A stretch of DNA of 8,584 bases from Bacteroidota bacterium (GTDB lineage Bacteria > Bacteroidota > Bacteroidia > B-17B0 > Aurantibacillaceae). The DNA is taken from the NCBI GenBank assembly GCA_025360565.1, contig JANYBY010000325.1, positions 1 through 8,584 of the forward strand, given 5' to 3'. Of this stretch, positions 6,920-8,584 are shown piece by piece. The notes beneath the pieces were generated by a model. The model was not told the DNA's origin. It searched no databases and was given only the letters and a program-made list of their open reading frames with translations. Made by a program: the position numbers and the translations under genes. How positions within the stretch are numbered: the first letter of the stretch is position 1; the number at the start of each line of letters is the position of its first letter.

Positions 6920-8584
6920 ATGTCGGTGTTATCACAATCTGAAAATTTAGTCCGTGAGATTGATGATCTAAATAATCAGGCATGGAGTTTAAATTCTGAA
7001 AATCCACTAAAAGCCATCGAACTGGCTAATTTAGCCCTTTCCAGATCAGAAAATATCAGTTATGGCTTTGGCATTGCAGTTGCAAAAAAAACACTTGGCG
7101 CTTGCTGTATTTGGACATTTGAGAACGAAGAAGGTGTTCAATATTGTTTAGAATCGGCCCAATTATTTAAAAGTTTAAAAGATAAACTTAACGAAGCAAG
7201 TGTTTATTATTATTCGGGAACTAATTTATTTTATTTAAAAGAGTACGAACAGGCTTTAGTACATTACAAAATAAGTTACGATTTAAATCTTAAAATAAAT
7301 AATGAACTTGGCATGGCCGATGTTTTAATTGGCAAGGGTACCGTTTATTATACGATTGATCAAAACGATAAGGCGCTGAGTCTTTTATTGGAAAGCGAAA
7401 AAATTTGCAAAAAAATAAAAAATAAAAATAGCCTTGTTAAAGCGCATGAAGGTTTAGGCGAAACCTATTATAATTTAAAAAAATACGATAAGGCTATTTT
7501 GTATTTTGGCAGCTGTGTTGCGTTTTGTAAAGAGTTGGCAGCGCATAATACCGAAGCTTCTGCCTTTGATGGTTTGGGTAGAACATATTCCGCTCTTCAA
7601 AGGTATGAGGATGCAATTGATAATTATGAATGCAGTTTAAAATTAAAAAAAGACTTAGGTTTAAAATTCGGTGAGGCTGCAACCTTAAATAACATTGGTA
7701 AACTCTATATCCGTAAAAACGATACCAAAAAGGCCATTGAAGTGTATGTTCAGGCTTATCAACTTTCAGAAAAAATTAGATCAAGAAAAAACGTATACCG
7801 TTCAACCGAAAAACTCGCCGAGCTTTATGAATTGGAAGGTAATACCACTGAGGCGTTCAAGTATTACAAAATATTTCATCATGCTGTTGAAGAAGAACGT
7901 AATTTAAAAAACAAAAAGCTTACTAAAAATTTTGAGCAACAGCATAAAGTGTTACAGTCCCAAACTGAAAAAGCGATCATTGAAGAAAGAGGGAAAGAAC
8001 AAGAAAATTTTTCGGATCAGCTTACTTTAATGAGCAAAATCGGGCAACAGATCATTTCCAGCTTTGATGTTGAAACGATCGTTAAAACAGTTTATGAAAG
8101 TGTTAACGGCTTAATGGATGCAACCGGCTTCGGCATTGGTATTTATCATAAAACCGATCATGTTATCATGTTTCCTTTATTTATTGAAGGTGAAGAAAGA
8201 TTTGAAAATTTATTTTATGAGATAAAGGATATTAACCGCCTTGCTGCAGTTTGTTTTAATAACACCCAGGAAATAATTTTGAATGATGTAAGAGCCGAAA
8301 TTGGAAAATACATCAAACAAAGCCAAGCTCCAAAAGCGGGAAAAGAAGTGGAGTCGCTTATTTATTTACCTTTAATATACAAGGAAAATGTTTTGGGAGT
8401 TATTACGGTTCAAAGTTTTAATACAAACAGTTACAGTAATTATCATTTAAACATTCTTAAAAACCTTGCCACCTATATCGCTATTGCCTTAGAAAATGCA
8501 AAGTTATACCACGAACAAGAATTAAAAGTAGTTGAACTTGAAAAAACATTCGAGAATGCGCGATTAGTGAGCGAGATAGGAAAA
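6920..8584 (+). CDS. Tandem paralogue: TPR - GAF sensor protein, 3' end cut by window
   Basis: An ATG at 6920 opens a frame that runs without a stop through 555 codons to the last base of the window. The product aligns with the preceding gene from the first residue, without gaps through at least residue 180; by eye 40 of the first 60 residues are identical. It has the same eight TPR-like units (about 13-327), the coiled coil with the shared segment AIIEERGKEQE, and a first GAF domain (about 385-530) with FGIGIY at 404-409, Cys445 and GVITVQSF. It then enters the linker to a second GAF domain (FENARLVSEIGK). No Shine-Dalgarno is visible; the start is supported by the shared MSVL and by continued homology from that point. 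The number of further GAF domains and the output domain lie outside the window; a SpoIIE phosphatase is likely by analogy but not seen. No frameshift or disabling change is visible, so this is probably a working gene. Confidence 0.9.
   Translation, partial: MSVLSQSENLVREIDDLNNQAWSLNSENPLKAIELANLALSRSENISYGFGIAVAKKTLGACCIWTFENEEGVQYCLESAQLFKSLKDKLNEASVYYYSGTNLFYLKEYEQALVHYKISYDLNLKINNELGMADVLIGKGTVYYTIDQNDKALSLLLESEKICKKIKNKNSLVKAHEGLGETYYNLKKYDKAILYFGSCVAFCKELAAHNTEASAFDGLGRTYSALQRYEDAIDNYECSLKLKKDLGLKFGEAATLNNIGKLYIRKNDTKKAIEVYVQAYQLSEKIRSRKNVYRSTEKLAELYELEGNTTEAFKYYKIFHHAVEEERNLKNKKLTKNFEQQHKVLQSQTEKAIIEERGKEQENFSDQLTLMSKIGQQIISSFDVETIVKTVYESVNGLMDATGFGIGIYHKTDHVIMFPLFIEGEERFENLFYEIKDINRLAAVCFNNTQEIILNDVRAEIGKYIKQSQAPKAGKEVESLIYLPLIYKENVLGVITVQSFNTNSYSNYHLNILKNLATYIAIALENAKLYHEQELKVVELEKTFENARLVSEIGK

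Noticed and set aside
7494..7907. Small open frames on both strands (7494-7682 minus, 7695-7907 plus) within the second sensor gene
   Set aside because: Both are shadows of the TPR coding frame that runs from 6920 to the window end.

Overview
The window is AT-rich and every gene lies on the plus strand. It most likely comes from a member of the Bacteroidota. The evidence is the protein style (TPR plus GAF plus SpoIIE-type phosphatase, with the SIRYAKKIQQAI helix before the phosphatase), the absence of Shine-Dalgarno sequences before both visible start codons, and promoter-like matches to the Bacteroidota pattern TTTG / TAnnTTTG. I cannot assign a genus.

Layout. (1) Positions 1-1006 hold the 3' half of a long-form signal peptide peptidase gene (sppA, family S49). 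The window cuts off its N-terminal domain. (2) Positions 1007-1097 are a short spacer with an 11-bp tandem repeat and a weak promoter candidate. (3) Positions 1098-6875 encode a 1925-residue soluble protein. It has an N-terminal array of eight TPR-like units, then seven GAF domains in tandem joined by coiled-coil linkers, then a C-terminal SpoIIE/PP2C serine phosphatase with all its metal-binding aspartates. (4) A 44-bp spacer follows. (5) From 6920 to the window end runs a second open gene, a tandem paralogue of the first. It has the same TPR array and a matching first GAF domain, and it is cut by the window edge after 555 codons.

How they work together. The large protein looks like a cytoplasmic integrator: TPRs for protein contact, a rod of GAF domains for sensing or dimerisation, and a phosphatase output of the kind used in partner-switching pathways (dephosphorylation of STAS-domain anti-anti-sigma proteins). 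No STAS, anti-sigma or kinase partner gene is visible. The paralogue next door suggests a locus that grows by duplication at two scales: whole genes and GAF pairs. sppA is probably an unrelated neighbour.

The most notable points are the seven-GAF rod with an exact 374-codon internal superrepeat, a cysteine kept at the same place in all eight visible GAF domains, linkers whose lengths mostly differ by exactly one heptad, and the tandem gene duplication that may include part of the leader.
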